Shown: positions 8,026-9,153 of the stretch, piece after piece | Numbering within the stretch: position 1 is the first letter of the stretch | Layout of the letters: each line of letters begins with the position of its first letter | Source: an uncultured Pseudomonadota bacterium | GTDB lineage: Bacteria; Myxococcota_A; UBA796; CAJQPC01 | Direction: 5' to 3' | Length of the DNA stretch: 9,153 nt | Assembly: GCA_937915955.1 (NCBI GenBank) | Contig: CALGIB010000366.1 | Coordinates: 1-9,153, forward strand | Made by a program: the position numbers and the translations under genes | Notes under the pieces: generated by a model | Seen by the model: the letters and a program-made list of their open reading frames with translations, nothing else | The model's database searches: none | Told to the model about the DNA's origin: nothing

Positions 8026-8086
8026 GGGGCCCGAAACCTACCAGCATCCAGCGGTTATCACCCTGGCCTGCACCGGGAGACCCAGC
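8026..8086. promoter_or_regulatory. Short divergent intergenic region between eutB and the methyltransferase gene
   Basis: Only 61 bp separate the two divergent starts. The single AT-rich element is GGTTATCACC (8053-8062), whose reverse complement GGTGATAACC could act as a weak -10 for eutB. No convincing -35 is seen on either strand. There is no room for a cobalamin riboswitch or a EutV-type antiterminator pair. Promoters must lie here, or inside the coding sequences, if both genes are transcribed from this point. On the plus strand GGGAG (8075-8079) is the methyltransferase ribosome site. Confidence 0.4.
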
Positions 8087-8926
8087 ATGGACGAGCGCCC
8101 CTCACGCACCGCCGAGCTGGTCTGCCTGGTGCGCGCCACCGATCAGGCCCGCCCCGTCGCCGAGCGCATCCTCGACGATCCCCTCGCCGAGCGCTTCCTG
8201 GGCAACGTCAGCAAGGCCGCGCTCAGCACGCTCAAGGCCAGCGGACGCCTGGGCGAGCGCGCCATCGAGCTGGCGCCCGGCCTGCTGACCTACGTGCTCT
8301 GCCGCCACCGCTTCATCGACGAGCACCTGACGCGAGCGCTGGACCAGGGCATCCGCCAGGTCGTGCTGCTGGGCGCCGGCTACGACACCCGCCCCTGGCG
8401 CCTGGCTCGCCCCGGCGTGCAGTTCTTCGAGGTCGACCACCCCGCCACCGCCCTGCGCAAGGCCACCCTGGCAGACAGCCTCGAGCCGGTCGCGCGCACC
8501 AGCGTGCAGGTGGACTTCGAGACCGATGACCTGGGACAGGCCCTGCGCGAGGCGGGGCTGCGGCCCGAGCCCACCTTCTTCGTGTGGGAGGGCGTCTCGA
8601 TGTACCTCACCCGCGCGGCGGTGAAGCAGACGCTGGCCACCGTCCTCAGCCTGGCGCCCAGTGTCGAGCTGGCCATGGACCTGTGGTTCCTGCTGGACAG
8701 CCAGGACCGGAGCGCCACGCTGCACCGCTCGGGCGCGGGCCTGCTGCACCTGCTCGGCGAGCCCGTCACCTTCGGCCTGCACCCCGAGGACGCGCCGGAC
8801 TTCCTGCGGCGCTGCGGCCTGGACTGCCTGGACCTGGCCACCCCGACGGCCCTGGAGGCGCGCTACGTGCACGACGAGCGGCGGGTCTACCCCGCCTGCT
8901 ACGCCGTCCATGCCCGCGGGCGCTGA
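8087..8926 (+). CDS. Class I SAM-dependent methyltransferase, leucine carboxyl methyltransferase-like (PF04072 / TIGR00027 type)
   Basis: This 279-residue enzyme transfers a methyl group from S-adenosylmethionine to an unknown acceptor. The SAM site is clear: motif I VVLLGAGYDTRPWRL (92-106), the acidic ribose-binding strand FFEVDHP (113-119), VDFETDDL (142-149) and the family hallmark FVWEGVSMYL (165-174). The N-terminal part (RATDQARPVAERILDDPLAE) also fits this family, which is widespread in actinobacteria and myxobacteria and often linked to secondary metabolites. The ATG at 8087 has GGGAG a few bases upstream. The longer reading frame upstream lies antisense to eutB and is not needed. 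The stop at 8926 is 14 bases before the MATE gene, so the two are likely co-transcribed. The acceptor cannot be deduced. Confidence 0.9.
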   Translation: MDERPSRTAELVCLVRATDQARPVAERILDDPLAERFLGNVSKAALSTLKASGRLGERAIELAPGLLTYVLCRHRFIDEHLTRALDQGIRQVVLLGAGYDTRPWRLARPGVQFFEVDHPATALRKATLADSLEPVARTSVQVDFETDDLGQALREAGLRPEPTFFVWEGVSMYLTRAAVKQTLATVLSLAPSVELAMDLWFLLDSQDRSATLHRSGAGLLHLLGEPVTFGLHPEDAPDFLRRCGLDCLDLATPTALEARYVHDERRVYPACYAVHARGR

Positions 8927-8940
8927 GGCCCGCCCCCTAC

Positions 8941-9153
8941 GTGCGCGAGCGCATCCGCACCATCCTGACCCTGTCGCTGCCCATCGTGGGCGGCATGGTC
9001 AGCCAGAACGTGCTCAACCTGGTCGACACGGCCATGGTCGGCGACATGGGCGACGAGGCCCTGGCCGCGGTCGGGGCCGGCAGCTTCGCGAACTTCATGT
9101 GCGTGGCGCTGGTGATGGGGCTCTCGTCGGGGGTCCAGGCGATGTCCGCCCGG
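8941..9153 (+). CDS. MATE-family efflux transporter (NorM/DinF-like), N-terminal part only
   Basis: The first 71 residues are visible and remain open at the right edge. They start RERIRTILTLSLPIVGGMVSQ and continue with VLNLVDTAMVGDMGDEALAAVG, the first membrane helix and following loop typical of MATE exporters, which use a proton or sodium gradient to expel drugs or metabolites. A second hydrophobic span (NFMCVALVMGLSSGVQAM) follows. The start is taken as GTG at 8941; an in-frame CTG at 8923 is possible, and the ribosome site is weak (GAGG about 13 bases upstream). It lies directly downstream of the methyltransferase gene. Substrate unknown. Confidence 0.88.
   Translation, partial: MRERIRTILTLSLPIVGGMVSQNVLNLVDTAMVGDMGDEALAAVGAGSFANFMCVALVMGLSSGVQAMSAR

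Noticed and set aside
8026..8086. Cobalamin riboswitch or EutV-type antiterminator upstream of eutB
   Set aside because: The gap is 61 bp, too short for a B12 riboswitch, and I see no B12-box-like sequence, paired hairpins or terminator.
6514..8529. A 671-codon open frame on the plus strand
   Set aside because: It is antisense to eutB and part of eutC and then out of frame within the methyltransferase. No family motif is visible.

Overview
The window is GC-rich DNA, densely packed with genes, with the strong G/C third-position bias of a high-GC bacterium. No taxonomic marker is present. The codon usage, the Asp-Thr-rich tail on a secreted protein and the mix of efflux genes suit a myxobacterium-like (Myxococcota) or related Gram-negative genome. 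The TolC-type outer-membrane protein shows that the cell has an outer membrane.

Layout. Nearly everything from base 1 to 8025 lies on the minus strand, so transcription runs right to left. It starts with an ethanolamine-degradation core: eutB (6661-8025), eutC (5750-6664) and the microcompartment shell gene eutL (5094-5753, TTG start). These are joined by four-base stop/start overlaps. Close behind come an SRPBCC ligand-binding protein (4613-5050), a secreted protein whose reading frame is broken in two places (3844-4606), a one-piece ABC exporter (1969-3807) and a GNAT acetyltransferase (1402-1914). After the only AT-rich gap, which holds a promoter and a near-perfect 38-bp palindrome, comes a second unit: a TetR-family repressor (715-1311) overlapping a TolC/OprM-like outer-membrane efflux protein that runs off the left edge (1-718). 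On the plus strand, divergent from eutB across 61 bp, are a SAM-dependent methyltransferase of the leucine carboxyl methyltransferase family (8087-8926) and the start of a MATE-family exporter that runs off the right edge (8941-9153).

How the genes work together. EutB and EutC form adenosylcobalamin-dependent ethanolamine ammonia-lyase, which makes acetaldehyde and ammonia. EutL is a tandem-domain shell protein whose pore gates metabolites in ethanolamine microcompartments. The B-C-L order matches the enteric eut operon, but the reactivase EutA, the other shell proteins and the downstream aldehyde and alcohol enzymes are all absent here. EutC starts with a short helix resembling a cargo-targeting peptide. 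TetR and the outer-membrane channel look like a self-repressed efflux operon.

Most notable points: the stripped-down eutBCL cluster; the three-frame secreted protein, which becomes one 254-residue frame if one G is restored in each of two G runs; and the TetR operator/promoter. I found no RNA genes, CRISPR arrays, insertion sequences or convincing terminators.
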